Below are positions 1-7,249 of a stretch of DNA of 13,871 bases, in pieces. This stretch comes from Thermoplasmata archaeon (GTDB lineage: Archaea; Thermoplasmatota; Thermoplasmata; Thermoplasmatales; Aciduliprofundaceae). Each line of letters begins with the position of its first letter. The first letter of the stretch is position 1. Where the stretch lies: NCBI GenBank assembly GCA_021163705.1, contig JAGGTO010000137.1, forward strand, positions 1-13,871. The letters run 5' to 3'. A model generated the notes under the pieces. The model was given only the letters and a program-made list of their open reading frames with translations. It searched no databases and was not told the DNA's origin. The position numbers and the translations under genes are program-made.

Positions 1-520
1 AGACCACATATCTGGCTTCAACATCCAGACCGCTTGTTGGCTCATCCAAAAATATCACAGGGGCTCCGGAAGCGAGAACCATGGCCACAGCTATCCTCTT
101 TCTCTGTCCTCCGCTGAGCTGAATAGCGGGTCTGTCTCTCACATTCCACAGGTCCAGATGCCTGAGATATCGCTCTGCAATTTCCTTTATTTCTTCCTTG
201 GAACGCCCGCGAACCATGAGATATCCCTTAATGGCGTTCCAGGGTGTCCAGTTGCTGTCCACACGGATGTCCTGGGGACACAGTGCTATGTTCTCTCTCA
301 CCTTCCACACATCCTTCTTTGTGGAGTATCCCAGTATTCTCGCATCCCCCTTAGTGGGTTTGAGCAGAGTGGCAAGCATTCCAACGGTGGTTGTTTTGCC
401 TGCCCCATTGGGCCCAAGAAGCACCGTTATCTCTCCCTTTTTCGCTTCAAAACTCACATTCCTGGTACCCCATACCCCGTTGGGGTACCTCTTTGCCAGA
501 GAGTCTGCAACTACACCCAT
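1..520 (-). CDS. ABC transporter ATP-binding protein (C-terminus cut by window edge)
   Basis: ATPase subunit of an ABC transporter, expected to sit at the inner face of the membrane and power export or membrane-protein remodelling through a permease encoded beyond the window. About 173 residues are present. Counting from the chosen start, they show Walker A (GPNGAGKTT, about residue 37), a Q-loop (CPQD), the signature LSGGQ, Walker B (VIFLDEP) and the D-loop SGLD, in the usual order. It resembles the CcmA/drug-export type ATPases. The ATG at 520 was chosen because a TATA-like gtttatat (543-550, seen on the plus strand) lies about 26 bp upstream, which fits a leaderless start; GGTGA also lies 5 nt before it. 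An ATG at 532 would add four residues but lies too close to the TATA box. It follows the small membrane protein gene by 46 bp on the same strand, so it probably belongs to that operon with an extra internal promoter. The substrate cannot be told. Confidence 0.93.
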   Translation of the reverse strand, partial: MGVVADSLAKRYPNGVWGTRNVSFEAKKGEITVLLGPNGAGKTTTVGMLATLLKPTKGDARILGYSTKKDVWKVRENIALCPQDIRVDSNWTPWNAIKGYLMVRGRSKEEIKEIAERYLRHLDLWNVRDRPAIQLSGGQRKRIAVAMVLASGAPVIFLDEPTSGLDVEARYVV

Positions 521-542
521 ATGCCTCACCATGCTTGCCAGA

Positions 543-550
543 GTTTATAT
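543..550 (-). promoter_or_regulatory. Internal TATA box for the ABC ATPase gene
   Basis: On the minus strand this reads atataaac, centred about 26 bp upstream of the ATG at 520, the spacing expected for an archaeal leaderless transcript. It sits in the 46-bp gap after the small membrane protein gene, so the ATPase may be transcribed both from here and from the upstream operon promoter. Confidence 0.45.
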
Positions 551-566
551 TCCCGTCGGACAGTTT

Positions 567-755
567 TCACCACCAGTCCCGGTATCTGCTGGGAATGAGC
601 AGAAATATTCCCGCTGCTATCAATAACAGCGGGCCTATTATGCATATGTTGAAGTGAATATACCCAAGCATATCCAGGAGCCAGAGAAAACCAATTAGCA
701 GAAGAAAAACTCCCATTGCTATTTTTCCCGCGGAGAATCCTCTCCATGAAATCAT
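567..755 (-). CDS. Small two-TM membrane protein (LiaI/LiaF-TM-like)
   Basis: A 62-residue protein with two hydrophobic segments, about residues 12-33 and 36-55, joined by a short turn. Basic or aromatic residues lie at both ends and it terminates in SRYRDWW. This two-helix layout resembles the short LiaI/LiaF-like transmembrane proteins of the bacterial cell-envelope stress (Lia/Psp) network; the likeness is by architecture only. Its ATG overlaps the stop of the upstream bactofilin-like gene in an ATGA arrangement, and GGTGA lies 7 nt before the start, so the two are very likely translationally coupled. The context suggests an envelope or membrane function shared with the neighbouring beta-helix protein and ABC ATPase. 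Confidence 0.75.
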   Translation of the reverse strand: MISWRGFSAGKIAMGVFLLLIGFLWLLDMLGYIHFNICIIGPLLLIAAGIFLLIPSRYRDWW

Positions 756-1642
756 TTTCTTATCACCTCTTTAACCTTAGAATTCTTGCTTATCTTCATA
801 TCCTCTGCCTCGAGCCTCCCGATGACACAGCCATCACCCACAATGACGCTCTCACCTTTCACCACATTCGCAATCACATTCTCCAGGCGTATTTCCTCAC
901 CTTCAATTCTCTTCACCTCCAACCTGCCGGAGCATTTCCTGAAAAATCCACGCTCGCATTCAACTTCAATTTCCTCACCGTGAATCTCTTCCACCATGCT
1001 TTTCTTTTTGCTGAGCTTTATCCTTATCTCCTCTCCAGAAATATGGTCTGCGGATACATATCCTCCAATCTGCACGCTCTCACCCTTTATCTTTTCCACA
1101 TCGATTGCTCCCGAGAGTTTTACCGTTTCTCCGAAAACTTTCTTTGCCCTGAAAACTCCGGCTGCGCTTATGCTTTCGGCAATAACATCCCCATTAATCT
1201 TGGTAGCACCCGCACATCGCAGAGATGTTTTTACCTTAACGCTCCCCTCTGATTTAAGAGCACCCGATACGGAGATTCTTTCCGCTATGATATCTCCGGT
1301 TATCATAAGGCTCCCGGAGGCAGATATGTAGTCATATCTTCCAGGACCAAGAACACAGGAGCCGGCACATTTGTAATTCTTCCCCTCCTTGGTGGAAAAT
1401 TCTTTCTTCATTTCCATATTCACTTCCTTCAACGCCATTTCCACACTCTTCATGGCATTCTCTATTATATTCTCCACAAAATCAGCCACATCTCTCTCCT
1501 CATTCTCCATCTTCTCTTGCTCTTCCTCCATTTTTTCATTTTTCTCCTCAAGGTACCTTTTGAGGATGTCCTCGTAGGTCTCCTTGGAAATTTCGCCTTT
1601 CTCGTATTTTTCCTTCAATTTTTTTATGAATTCGTCTTCCAT
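752..1642 (-). CDS. SHOCT-domain plus beta-helix, bactofilin-like protein
   Basis: A 296-residue soluble protein with no signal peptide or membrane segment. Residues about 5-32 match the SHOCT pattern (KEKYEKGEISKETYEDIL). About 33-83 is a strongly charged, Glu/Lys-rich helix, probably a coiled coil. From about 95 to the end there are many short repeats alternating ISASGSLMITGD-type strands and GEEI/GESV turns, the look of a right-handed beta-helix as in bactofilin/polymer-forming cytoskeletal proteins and bacterial SHOCT-beta-helix proteins. A role as a self-assembling scaffold at the membrane is inferred. The ATG at 1642 was preferred over an upstream TTG at 1657 because a TATA box (1664-1671) lies 25 bp upstream, giving a leaderless start. 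It heads an operon with the two-TM protein (ATGA overlap) and the ABC ATPase. DUF4097-like adhesin/scaffold proteins are an alternative family name. Confidence 0.8.
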   Translation of the reverse strand: MEDEFIKKLKEKYEKGEISKETYEDILKRYLEEKNEKMEEEQEKMENEERDVADFVENIIENAMKSVEMALKEVNMEMKKEFSTKEGKNYKCAGSCVLGPGRYDYISASGSLMITGDIIAERISVSGALKSEGSVKVKTSLRCAGATKINGDVIAESISAAGVFRAKKVFGETVKLSGAIDVEKIKGESVQIGGYVSADHISGEEIRIKLSKKKSMVEEIHGEEIEVECERGFFRKCSGRLEVKRIEGEEIRLENVIANVVKGESVIVGDGCVIGRLEAEDMKISKNSKVKEVIRK

Positions 1643-1663
1643 AAACCGCCCATGCAATAGAAG

Positions 1664-1671
1664 TATTTAAT
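1664..1671 (-). promoter_or_regulatory. TATA box of the bactofilin-like operon
   Basis: Reads attaaata on the minus strand, centred about 25 bp before the ATG at 1642. The same distance recurs for the other leaderless genes in this window. Confidence 0.6.
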
Positions 1672-1702
1672 ATTTTTTATAAAAATTTTTTGTTAAATTA
1701 TC

Positions 1703-1738
1703 AACTTCAACTTTGAAGTTTCAACTTTTAAGTTGAAA
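1703..1738. promoter_or_regulatory. Tandem palindromes, candidate operator between divergent genes
   Basis: Two perfect inverted repeats abut here. AACTTCAA-CT-TTGAAGTT occupies 1703-1720, and TTTCAACTT-TT-AAGTTGAAA occupies 1719-1738. CAACTT also recurs as a direct repeat from 1702. The pair lies between the two divergent TATA boxes, about 50 bp from the minus-strand one and 60 bp from the plus-strand one. This is a natural place for a dimeric regulator acting on both the envelope operon and the radical SAM gene. No regulator gene for it is visible nearby. A hairpin in RNA is less likely, because neither predicted transcript covers it. Confidence 0.55.
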
Positions 1739-1780
1739 TAGTTACCCAATGAAGAATAATCAGGATTTTTATCGCAATCC

Positions 1781-1788
1781 ATATTTAT
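1781..1788 (+). promoter_or_regulatory. TATA box of the radical SAM gene
   Basis: atatttat is centred about 25 bp before the ATG at 1810. There is no Shine-Dalgarno before that ATG, so a leaderless transcript is likely. Confidence 0.6.
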
Positions 1789-1809
1789 CCCCGGAGCATA
1801 CACCCCTTG

Positions 1810-2634
1810 ATGTTTATCTATTATCCTGGAGAGAAGTTCCCCTCCCTATCGGTTACAGGAAGCTATTGTGCCTTAAGATGCAAACATTGCATGGGATATT
1901 ATCTGCGTCATATGGTCCCCATACCATCTCCTCAAGACCTGAAGAATTTTGTTGAGAAGAGAAAGAGAAAAATAAATGGTTTTCTGCTCAGTGGAGGATG
2001 TCTTCCAAATGGAAAGGTTCCTCTAAAAAAATTTGCGGATGTGGTTAGAGAGATAAGGGTGAACACGAATCTCCTCATTAATGTGCATACGGGATTAATT
2101 GATGAGGATGATATGGAATACTTAAAGAAGATGAGTCCACATCAGATATCCATCGATGTAATTGGATCCACATCCACCATTGAAAATGTGATAGGTCTTC
2201 CAAGAAAAAGGGATGATTATTTTCATGCGTTGGACTTGCTGGATGCCTCAGGTCTTAATTATTCTCCCCATGCTATCATAGGCCTGGATTTTGGAAAAAT
2301 AAAGGGGGAGAAAGATGCCATAGATTACATTTCCACCTTGAAGAATTTTTCCAATCTTGTTCTCATTGTGCTCATACCCACAAGGGGGACGCCCATGGAA
2401 AATGTGGAAGTTAGGGAAGAGGTGGTGGAGGAGATACTTATATATGCATCTCAGAGAATTCCTCCCGAGAAGCTTGTGCTGGGGTGCATGAGACCCAGAA
2501 AGATGCTTGAAATAGAAAAAATTGCAGTGGATCTGGGATTTAAAGGCATAGTTATACCCTCTCTCAGAACTCTAAGATATATGAAGGAAAGAGGTATAAA
2601 GGCGGAGAGAAAGGAAACCTGCTGTGTTTTCTAA
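1810..2634 (+). CDS. Radical SAM protein, biotin synthase-like (possible lipoyl synthase subunit)
   Basis: A 274-residue radical SAM enzyme. The SAM-cleaving 4Fe-4S cluster is bound by C20, C24 and C27 in YCALRCKHC, close to the N-terminus. This is followed by LLSGGC (about 59-64), the GGE-like segment that holds the SAM amino group. Further cysteines at 64, 226 and a terminal CC pair (271-272) could ligate a second cluster. Size and motifs suggest the archaeal 'uncharacterised biotin synthase homologue' group. From memory, one or both subunits of the split archaeal lipoyl synthase (LipS1/LipS2) come from such groups; that link is a hypothesis, and no partner gene is in the window. The ATG at 1810 was chosen over a TTG at 1807 because of the TATA spacing. 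The next gene's promoter overlaps the stop, so this is probably a single-gene transcript. Confidence 0.85.
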   Translation: MFIYYPGEKFPSLSVTGSYCALRCKHCMGYYLRHMVPIPSPQDLKNFVEKRKRKINGFLLSGGCLPNGKVPLKKFADVVREIRVNTNLLINVHTGLIDEDDMEYLKKMSPHQISIDVIGSTSTIENVIGLPRKRDDYFHALDLLDASGLNYSPHAIIGLDFGKIKGEKDAIDYISTLKNFSNLVLIVLIPTRGTPMENVEVREEVVEEILIYASQRIPPEKLVLGCMRPRKMLEIEKIAVDLGFKGIVIPSLRTLRYMKERGIKAERKETCCVF

Positions 2635-2644
2635 AAATATAAAT
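2635..2644 (+). promoter_or_regulatory. TATA box of the Lrp-like/UPF0147/MarC run
   Basis: aaatataaat begins directly after the radical SAM stop codon. It predicts transcription from about 2666, leaving a leader of roughly 13 nt that carries the GGTGA ribosome binding site before the ATG at 2679. Confidence 0.55.
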
Positions 2645-2678
2645 AGATGAACGGATATTAAACCCCAAGGTGATGATC

Positions 2679-2987
2679 ATGGAGGACAAGGATGTTATAA
2701 TGAATCAGTACTTTGAAGAGGGTCATATAGTAACTGCGCTTGTTGGTGTGAAGGTTGATACAAAGAGCATAAACGATTTTGCCTCTGAGCTTGTGGATTT
2801 CAATACCGTGGAAGATATCTTTCTTGTGACTGGGGAATATGATATAATGCTGAAGGTGAAATTTCCGTCCTATGGAGATTTAAAGGATTTCATAATAAGC
2901 AAGCTCTCAAAAATAAAGGGAGTGATAAAGACCGAAACCATGATGGTTATAAACACCTATAAGGAGAGAGGCATAAAATTTGAATGA
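2679..2987 (+). CDS. Stand-alone Lrp/AsnC ligand-binding (RAM) domain protein
   Basis: A 102-residue protein consisting of the alpha-beta ferredoxin-like effector domain of Lrp/AsnC regulators, without the N-terminal helix-turn-helix. Segments typical of the family are IVTALVGVKVD (strand 1), the helix around INDFASELVDF, and VEDIFLVTGEYDIMLKVKF, with the G-D-Y/I pattern of strands 2 and 3. A final strand runs KGVIKTETMMVI. Such SraA/RAM-only proteins oligomerise and bind amino acids, and may modulate full-length Lrp proteins; the partner here is unknown. The ATG at 2679 was chosen because GGTGA (2669-2673) lies exactly 5 nt upstream, as for uS7 and EF-2. A GTG at 2670 would overlap that site. 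UPF0147 begins 10 nt after the stop. Confidence 0.85.
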   Translation: MEDKDVIMNQYFEEGHIVTALVGVKVDTKSINDFASELVDFNTVEDIFLVTGEYDIMLKVKFPSYGDLKDFIISKLSKIKGVIKTETMMVINTYKERGIKFE

Positions 2988-2997
2988 GGTGGTAAAA

Positions 2998-3270
2998 ATG
3001 GTGGATAAGGAAGCATTGTATAGGGAGATAGTTGAGATGATGGAAGAGCTTTCTGAGGATACCTCTCTTCCGAGAAATATAAGGAGAGGAATAGCACAGG
3101 CGAGAGATGTCCTCACTAAGGAGGGAAATGCTCTGGATGTTAGGGTGGCAAGTGCAATTTTTGCACTTGATGAAATTGCCAATGATCCCAATATACCTGT
3201 ACATGGAAGAACTATGGTTTATATGATAATGGGAAAGCTTGAAACTTTGTCCAAGGAGCTATCATCATAG
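2998..3270 (+). CDS. UPF0147 family protein
   Basis: A 90-residue, probably all-helical archaeal protein of the conserved, uncharacterised UPF0147 family. Recognisable segments are LSEDTSLPRNIRRGIAQA, ALDVRVASAIFALDEIANDPNIPVHGRT and the C-terminal helix MIMGKLETLSKEL. The length is normal for the family. The ATG at 2998 has GGTGG 5 nt upstream; a TTG at 2980 would overlap the preceding gene and ignore this site. It lies between the Lrp-like and MarC genes on one probable transcript. No function is claimed. Confidence 0.85.
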   Translation: MVDKEALYREIVEMMEELSEDTSLPRNIRRGIAQARDVLTKEGNALDVRVASAIFALDEIANDPNIPVHGRTMVYMIMGKLETLSKELSS

Positions 3271-3281
3271 CTGTGGGAAAA

Positions 3282-3896
3282 ATGGACTGGAATCTTTTCA
3301 TACATATATTCGTTCCACTTTTTTCTGTGATAGATCCATTTGCAGCTCTTCCCCTTTACATCTCCCTTACTTCAGGCTTCAGCTCCCGGCAGAAAAATAA
3401 TGTGGTGAGAGAGGCGTTTATTACATCCTTAGCACTCCTCATATTTTTTGCCTTCGCAGGAATATATATTCTGGATTTTATGGGTATATCCATAGCTGCT
3501 TTAATGATAGCTGGTGGACTTCTCATGCTTCTTGTGAGTATGGAGATGGTGAAGGAAGGTGATAAGCCAAGAAGCACAGGTAAGAAGGCATCATTGCATG
3601 AAGAGGTAGGTGATATAGGTATTGTGCCTCTTGGAACGCCCATGCTTGCAGGTCCTGGTGCAATTTCTCTGGTGATAATTCTCATGGGGAAATATCGTTC
3701 TGAGGTGCCTTTAATTATGCTGTCCCTTTTCCTTGTGCTTATCATAGCTGCCATTATATTCCTCAGTGCAGATTATATCATGAGGGTGATAGGTGAGAAG
3801 GGATCGAGAGCATTAACCAGAGTTATGGGTCTATTAGTAACAGCCTTTGCAGTCCAGTATATTCTGGATGGTATAGCCCTCTATTTCCATCTGTGA
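3282..3896 (+). CDS. MarC family (UPF0056) integral membrane protein
   Basis: A 204-residue polytopic membrane protein with about six hydrophobic helices. MarC-family marks are the N-terminal FVPLFSVIDPFAALPLYISLT, the central IVPLGTPMLAGPGAISLVI with its Gly/Pro-rich re-entrant-like segment, and a C-terminal RVMGLLVTAFAVQYILDGI. The transported substrate is unknown; the old link of MarC with multiple antibiotic resistance was not upheld. The gene begins within 12 nt of the UPF0147 stop, so it is likely co-transcribed. The start is uncertain: a GTG at 3273 would add MGK, and neither start has a good GGTGA site. Confidence 0.85.
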   Translation: MDWNLFIHIFVPLFSVIDPFAALPLYISLTSGFSSRQKNNVVREAFITSLALLIFFAFAGIYILDFMGISIAALMIAGGLLMLLVSMEMVKEGDKPRSTGKKASLHEEVGDIGIVPLGTPMLAGPGAISLVIILMGKYRSEVPLIMLSLFLVLIIAAIIFLSADYIMRVIGEKGSRALTRVMGLLVTAFAVQYILDGIALYFHL

Positions 3897-3928
3897 GTCC
3901 TCTTGATGGGAGATGGGTGAATAAAATT

Positions 3929-3936
3929 TTTATATA
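3929..3936 (+). promoter_or_regulatory. TATA box of rps12-rps7-EF2
   Basis: tttatata lies 44 bp before the uS12 ATG. It predicts transcription from about 3958 and a 14-nt leader carrying GGTGA at 3962-3966. The same octamer at the same distance precedes the EF-1A ATG. Confidence 0.65.
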
Positions 3937-3972
3937 GGCAGCGGTTTAGGTGCCATACAAAGGTGATGCCAA

Positions 3973-4401
3973 ATGCCCAATGGTTTGTATACAGCGAGAA
4001 AATTGAGAAACGATCGAAAGGAGCTAAGGTGGAGCGATAGATACTATAAGCGTCGTGTGCTTCGCCTGAAGGAGAAGAGTGACCCACTGGAGGGTAGTCC
4101 TCAGGCCAGGGGGATCGTGATAGAGAAGGTTGGAATAGAGGCAAAGCAGCCAAACTCAGCCATAAGGAAGTGCGTTAAGGTCCAGCTCATTAAAAATGGA
4201 AGAGTTGTTACTGCTTTCGCTCCTGGAAATGGGGCGATAAATTTCATAGATGAGCATGATGAAGTTGTTATTGAGGGTATAGGAGGAAGGCTCGGTCGTT
4301 CTAAGGGAGATATACCAGGGGTGCGTTATAAGGTAATAAAGGTAAATGGAATTTCGCTTCTTGAGCTTGTTCGTGGAAGGAAGGAGAAGCCTGTGAGGTG
4401 A
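3973..4401 (+). CDS. rps12: Small ribosomal subunit protein uS12
   Basis: A 142-residue uS12, a core protein at the decoding centre of the 30S subunit. The archaeal form is recognised by MPNGLYTARKLR at the start, the universally conserved KQPNSAIRKC loop (about residues 58-67) and GGRLGRSKGDIPGVRYKV, whose GDIPGVRY segment contacts the A site. The length is typical of archaea. GGTGA lies 6 nt before the ATG. It is the first gene of the str-type cluster. The uS7 ribosome binding site overlaps its stop codon, suggesting coupled translation. Archaeal clusters often have rpl30e and nusA directly upstream; here MarC precedes it instead. Confidence 0.98.
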   Translation: MPNGLYTARKLRNDRKELRWSDRYYKRRVLRLKEKSDPLEGSPQARGIVIEKVGIEAKQPNSAIRKCVKVQLIKNGRVVTAFAPGNGAINFIDEHDEVVIEGIGGRLGRSKGDIPGVRYKVIKVNGISLLELVRGRKEKPVR

Positions 4402-4406
4402 TTTTA

Positions 4407-4970
4407 ATGGATTTTCTCATTTTTGGAAAATACGATCCAAAGGAAGTAGTTATAAAGGATCCGGGACTTGCAAGATACATCAATCTGGAGGCAAGATTGG
4501 TTCTGCATACGCATGGTAGGCATGCCAAAAAGCATCTGGGAAAAATAAATGTTAATGTTGTTGAGAGGCTCATAAATAATTTAATGCGCACTGAGAAATA
4601 CACTGGGAAAAAGATGAGTGCCTACAATGTTGTTAAGAAGGCATTTGAGATTATAGAGCGAAAGACAAAACAGAATCCCCTGCAGGTTTTAGTAGATGCA
4701 ATACAGAATGCAGCTCCGAGAGAAGAAGTAACAAGGTTAAAGATGGCAGGTATTGCCGTACCAAAGGCGGTGGATGTTTCCCCATCGCGAAGATTGGATA
4801 TTGCCTTAAGAAATATAGCACTTGGCGCAGTTAATTCCTCCTTTAAGAATGTAAAGAGCATAGAGGAATGTCTTGCAGATGAGATAATAAAGGCTGCAAG
4901 AAATGATGTGAGCAGCTATGCTGTATCCAAGAAGGAAGAGGTTGAGCGCGTGGCCGCCTCGGCAAGATAA
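4407..4970 (+). CDS. rps7: Small ribosomal subunit protein uS7
   Basis: A 187-residue uS7, which nucleates the 30S head and contacts the mRNA exit region. Recognisable segments are the LMRTEKYTGKK loop, NPLQVLVDAIQNAAPREEVTRLKMAGIAVPKAVDVSPSRRLDIALR, and the archaeal C-terminus ending VERVAASAR. The ATG at 4407 was chosen because GGTGA (4397-4401) lies 5 nt before it and overlaps the uS12 stop; the GTG at 4398 belongs to that binding site. EF-2 follows after 21 nt. Confidence 0.98.
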   Translation: MDFLIFGKYDPKEVVIKDPGLARYINLEARLVLHTHGRHAKKHLGKINVNVVERLINNLMRTEKYTGKKMSAYNVVKKAFEIIERKTKQNPLQVLVDAIQNAAPREEVTRLKMAGIAVPKAVDVSPSRRLDIALRNIALGAVNSSFKNVKSIEECLADEIIKAARNDVSSYAVSKKEEVERVAASAR

Positions 4971-4991
4971 ATTGATTTCAAGGTGATTTGA

Positions 4992-7196
4992 ATGGGAAGG
5001 AAAGAGGAGAATATTAAGAAAGCGTTGAAAATAATGAGAGATGTGGAGAGAATAAGGAACATAGGAACAGTGGCCCATATAGATCATGGGAAAACAACAC
5101 TGAGCGATAATCTAATAGCTGGTGCTGGAATGATGAGTGAAGAGCTTGCAGGAAAACAGCTTGTCCTGGATTTTGATGAGCAGGAGCAGGCAAGGGGAAT
5201 AACCATAAATACAGCGGCGGCAAGCATGGTGCACGAGTACGAGGGAAAGGAGTATCTGATAAATCTTCTAGATACCCCTGGACATGTTGATTTTGGAGGA
5301 GATGTGACGAGAGCGATGAGAGCGGTAGATGGTGTGATTCTGGTAGTTTGTGCAGTTGAGGGGGTTATGCCCCAAACAGAAACGGTTTTGAGGCAGGCTT
5401 TAAAGGAGAGGGTTAAACCTGTTTTGTTTATAAACAAGGTAGATCGTCTTATAAATGAGTTGAAATTGGATTCTGCCCAGATGCAGGAGAGATTTGCCAA
5501 GATAATTACCGAGGTAAATAAGCTTATAAGGAGGTATGCTGAGAAGGAGTTTAAGGACAAGTGGATGGTTCGTGTGGAAGATGGTAGTGTTGCTTTTGGT
5601 TCCGCATACCATAATTGGGCAATAAGTGTGCCATACATGAAAAAGACTGGAATAACCTTCAAGGATATTTACGAGCATTTGAAGGAGGAGAGACAGAAGG
5701 AGCTTGCAAAGAAGGCTCCTTTACATCGTATTGTTCTGGATATGGTCATTCAGCATCTTCCTAATCCCGCGGAAGCACAGATTTACAGAATTCCAAAGAT
5801 ATGGAGGGGCGATATTGAGAGTCCATTAGGTCAGGCAATGATGAAGTGTGATCCCAAGGGTCCTGTTGGAATGATGGTTACAAAGATTGTTATGGATCCT
5901 CATGCTGGCGAGGTATCAGTTGGGAGATTGTTTAGTGGAACTCTTCGTAAAGGCCAGGAGTTATATATCATAGGCATGGGAAATAAGAAATACAGGATAC
6001 AGCAGCTCTCCATGATGGTTGGTCCTGATAGAATTCCTGTGGACGAACTCACCGCAGGAAACATCCCTGCCATAATTGGATTGAGAGATGCAAAAGCGGG
6101 ATCAACAGTCTCAAGTGTTCCTGATACTGAGCCTTTTGAGCCTATGAAACATTACAGTGAGCCCGTTGTGACCGTTGCAATAGAGGCAAAGCATACAAAG
6201 GATTTGCCCCGTTTAATTGATGTTCTCCGCACAATCTCGAAGGCGGATCCAAGCTTGAGGGTAGAGATTAACCAGGAGACAGGAGAGCATCTTCTAAGCG
6301 GTATGGGAGAGCTCCATTTGGAGGTAACAATTTACAGAATAACTCATGAATACAAGGTGGATGTTGTAACATCGCCACCCATAGTTGTGTATAGGGAGAC
6401 TGTGGATCACAAGGGAGGTCCATTTGAAGGTAAGAGTCCCAACAAGCATAACAAATTCTACATAGAAGTTGAACCTCTTGAGGAGAGCGTTGTCAAGGCC
6501 ATAGTTGAGGGTGACATAAGTGAGATGGACAGGATAAAGAACAGAAAGGATTTGGCTAAGCAGCTCACAGATCTTGGAATGGATCGTGAGGAGGCAAAGA
6601 GAGTTGAGGCAATCCGTGGTCCAAATATACTTCTGGATATGACCTGGGGTGTGCAGTATCTCAACGAGACGATGGAGCTGGTAAAGCAGGCATTCTTCGA
6701 AGCCGTGGAAAAGGGACCACTGGCAAATGAGAAGCTCTATGGTGTGAAGGTCAAGCTTGTAGATGCTAAGCTCCACGAGGATAGTATACATCGCGGACCA
6801 GCACAGGTAATACCTGCGGTGAGAAATGCAATTTATGGGGCAATGTGCCAGGGTAACCGCGTTCTTCTTGAGCCTGTTCAGAAGATATACATCAATGTAC
6901 CCATGGAGCTTGTGGGTGCAGTTACAAGGGAGATACAGCAGAGAAGGGGTGTAATCTTAGATATGGAGCAGGAGGAGTATCAGACGATAATACATGCAAA
7001 GGCACCCGTGGCTGAGATGTTTGGTTTTGCATCCGCGATAAGAAGCGCCACAGGAGGTCGTGTGCTCTGGAGCACTGAGAATGCAGGATATGAGAGAGTG
7101 CCTAGGGATCTACAGCCTCAGGTAGTTAGGCAGATTAGAGAGAGGAAAGGGCTCAAACCTGAGCCATATGATGAGAAGTATTATGCGGAGTTGTAA
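4992..7196 (+). CDS. fusA: Elongation factor 2 (EF-2/aEF-2)
   Basis: A 734-residue translocation GTPase that moves tRNA-mRNA after peptide bond formation. The GTPase motifs are intact: AHIDHGKTT (28-36), RGITI (68-72, switch I), DTPGH (94-98) and NKVD (148-151). The domain IV tip carries LHEDSIHRGPAQ, with H600 the expected diphthamide acceptor, so a diphthamide synthesis pathway is predicted elsewhere in the genome. Length is standard for archaea and there is no intein. GGTGA lies 5 nt before the ATG. The gene is third in the rps12-rps7-EF2 transcript and is followed by a separate promoter for EF-1A. Confidence 0.99.
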   Translation: MGRKEENIKKALKIMRDVERIRNIGTVAHIDHGKTTLSDNLIAGAGMMSEELAGKQLVLDFDEQEQARGITINTAAASMVHEYEGKEYLINLLDTPGHVDFGGDVTRAMRAVDGVILVVCAVEGVMPQTETVLRQALKERVKPVLFINKVDRLINELKLDSAQMQERFAKIITEVNKLIRRYAEKEFKDKWMVRVEDGSVAFGSAYHNWAISVPYMKKTGITFKDIYEHLKEERQKELAKKAPLHRIVLDMVIQHLPNPAEAQIYRIPKIWRGDIESPLGQAMMKCDPKGPVGMMVTKIVMDPHAGEVSVGRLFSGTLRKGQELYIIGMGNKKYRIQQLSMMVGPDRIPVDELTAGNIPAIIGLRDAKAGSTVSSVPDTEPFEPMKHYSEPVVTVAIEAKHTKDLPRLIDVLRTISKADPSLRVEINQETGEHLLSGMGELHLEVTIYRITHEYKVDVVTSPPIVVYRETVDHKGGPFEGKSPNKHNKFYIEVEPLEESVVKAIVEGDISEMDRIKNRKDLAKQLTDLGMDREEAKRVEAIRGPNILLDMTWGVQYLNETMELVKQAFFEAVEKGPLANEKLYGVKVKLVDAKLHEDSIHRGPAQVIPAVRNAIYGAMCQGNRVLLEPVQKIYINVPMELVGAVTREIQQRRGVILDMEQEEYQTIIHAKAPVAEMFGFASAIRSATGGRVLWSTENAGYERVPRDLQPQVVRQIRERKGLKPEPYDEKYYAEL

Positions 7197-7205
7197 GGAA
7201 AAGAA

Positions 7206-7213
7206 TTTATATA
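7206..7213 (+). promoter_or_regulatory. TATA box of the EF-1A gene
   Basis: tttatata just after the EF-2 stop is identical in sequence and in 44-bp distance to ATG to the uS12 promoter element. It allows EF-1A, the most abundant translation factor, to be made independently of the upstream genes. Confidence 0.6.
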
Positions 7214-7249
7214 CCATGTATATATGGGAGAAAGTAAGGAGGTATGAAA

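Noticed and set aside
716..1252. 178-codon plus-strand open frame opposite the bactofilin-like gene
   Set aside because: Antisense shadow with no recognisable domain; the minus-strand frame shows clear repeats, a SHOCT segment and a promoter.
1749..1955. 68-codon plus-strand open frame overlapping the radical SAM start
   Set aside because: Another frame of the radical SAM region; the cysteine motif and TATA spacing support the frame starting at 1810.
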